Source: an uncultured Oscillospiraceae bacterium (lineage in GTDB: Bacteria > Bacillota_A > Clostridia > Oscillospirales > Oscillospiraceae). Taken from it: a stretch of 6,404 nt of DNA. Positions 6,152-6,404 of the stretch are shown piece after piece. A program made the translations under genes and the position numbers. The notes under the pieces are model-generated. The model was given only the letters and a program-made list of their open reading frames with translations, searched no databases and had not been told where the DNA came from. Position 1 is the stretch's first letter, and every line of letters begins with the position of its first letter. The stretch lies in NCBI GenBank assembly GCA_900769845.1, contig CAAGIF010000064.1, forward strand, positions 1-6,404, read 5' to 3'.

Positions 6152-6404
6152 TTACTTGATCTCTGCCTCTGCGCCAGCTTCCTTCAGCTCGGCGACCAGC
6201 TTCTCTGCGTCTTCCTTGGAGATAGCTTCCTTCAGGGTCTTGGGGCAGTTGTCAACCAGGTCCTTAGCGTCCTTCAGGCCCAGACCGGTGATCTCACGAA
6301 CAACCTTGATGACGTTCAGCTTGGAAGCGCCGGCATCCTTCAGGATAACGTCGAACTCGGTCTTCTCTTCAGCAGCCTCAGCAGCACCGCCAGCAGCGGG
6401 AGCA
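6152..6404 (-). CDS. rplL: Ribosomal protein L7/L12 (bL12), C-terminal part (5' end outside window)
   Basis: The last 83 residues of the L7/L12 stalk protein of the large ribosomal subunit, which recruits and activates translational GTPases. Visible first is the flexible Ala/Gly-rich hinge ([14 protein letters not shown]). After it comes the whole C-terminal domain, with [26 protein letters not shown] (the factor-binding helix region), the [18 protein letters not shown] segment and the ending AEIK. The N-terminal dimerisation domain, about 40 residues, is outside the window. The cysteine in the VDNCPK segment is unusual where many homologues have alanine or glycine, but such changes occur in Clostridia. 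Upstream, on the far side of the window, rplJ would be expected. Identification is certain from the conserved C-terminal domain. Confidence 0.98.
   Translation of the reverse strand, partial: APAAGGAAEAAEEKTEFDVILKDAGASKLNVIKVVREITGLGLKDAKDLVDNCPKTLKEAISKEDAEKLVAELKEAGAEAEIK

Overview
The window looks like chromosomal housekeeping DNA from a low-to-mid GC Gram-positive anaerobe, most likely a Clostridia member of the Oscillospiraceae/Ruminococcaceae type. This is inferred from strong AGGAG-type ribosome binding sites, consensus sigma-A promoters, the style of the L7/L12 protein, and a clostridial-type membrane-anchored phosphodiester glycosidase. There is no sign of a phage, insertion sequence, CRISPR array, tRNA or toxin-antitoxin pair.

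Left part (1-1810, + strand): the C-terminal two thirds of an ABC-F family ATPase is cut by the window start. It is followed, 11 bases after its stop, by a small uncharacterised membrane-associated protein with an HEYGH zinc-metalloprotease-like motif. No terminator follows. Next (1821-2760) comes a self-contained transcription unit: a perfect consensus promoter (TTGACA, 17 bp, TATAAT), an Mrp/NBP35-type P-loop ATPase with an N-terminal cysteine cluster (probable Fe-S carrier), and a strong intrinsic terminator.

Middle part (2804-5266, + strand): an extended -10 promoter drives a two-gene operon. The first gene, starting with GTG, encodes a membrane-anchored extracytoplasmic phosphodiester glycosidase (NAGPA/DUF2233 domain). 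The second overlaps it by 8 bases and encodes an unrecognised single-pass protein of similar layout (basic cytoplasmic N-terminus, one membrane helix, large outer domain). Their tight coupling and matching topology suggest joint work at the cell surface. A hairpin with T-runs on both sides ends this operon and also the converging gene.

Right part (5270-6404, - strand): reading leftward, the 3' part of rplL (ribosomal protein L7/L12) is cut by the window end. It is followed by a GC-rich hairpin with a short T tail, then an uncharacterised 269-residue multi-pass membrane protein. That gene probably gets some transcription by read-through from the ribosomal operon.

Nothing here amounts to a clear new system. 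The best candidates for new biology are the HEYGH protein, the glycosidase operon with its unknown partner, and the polytopic protein behind rplL.
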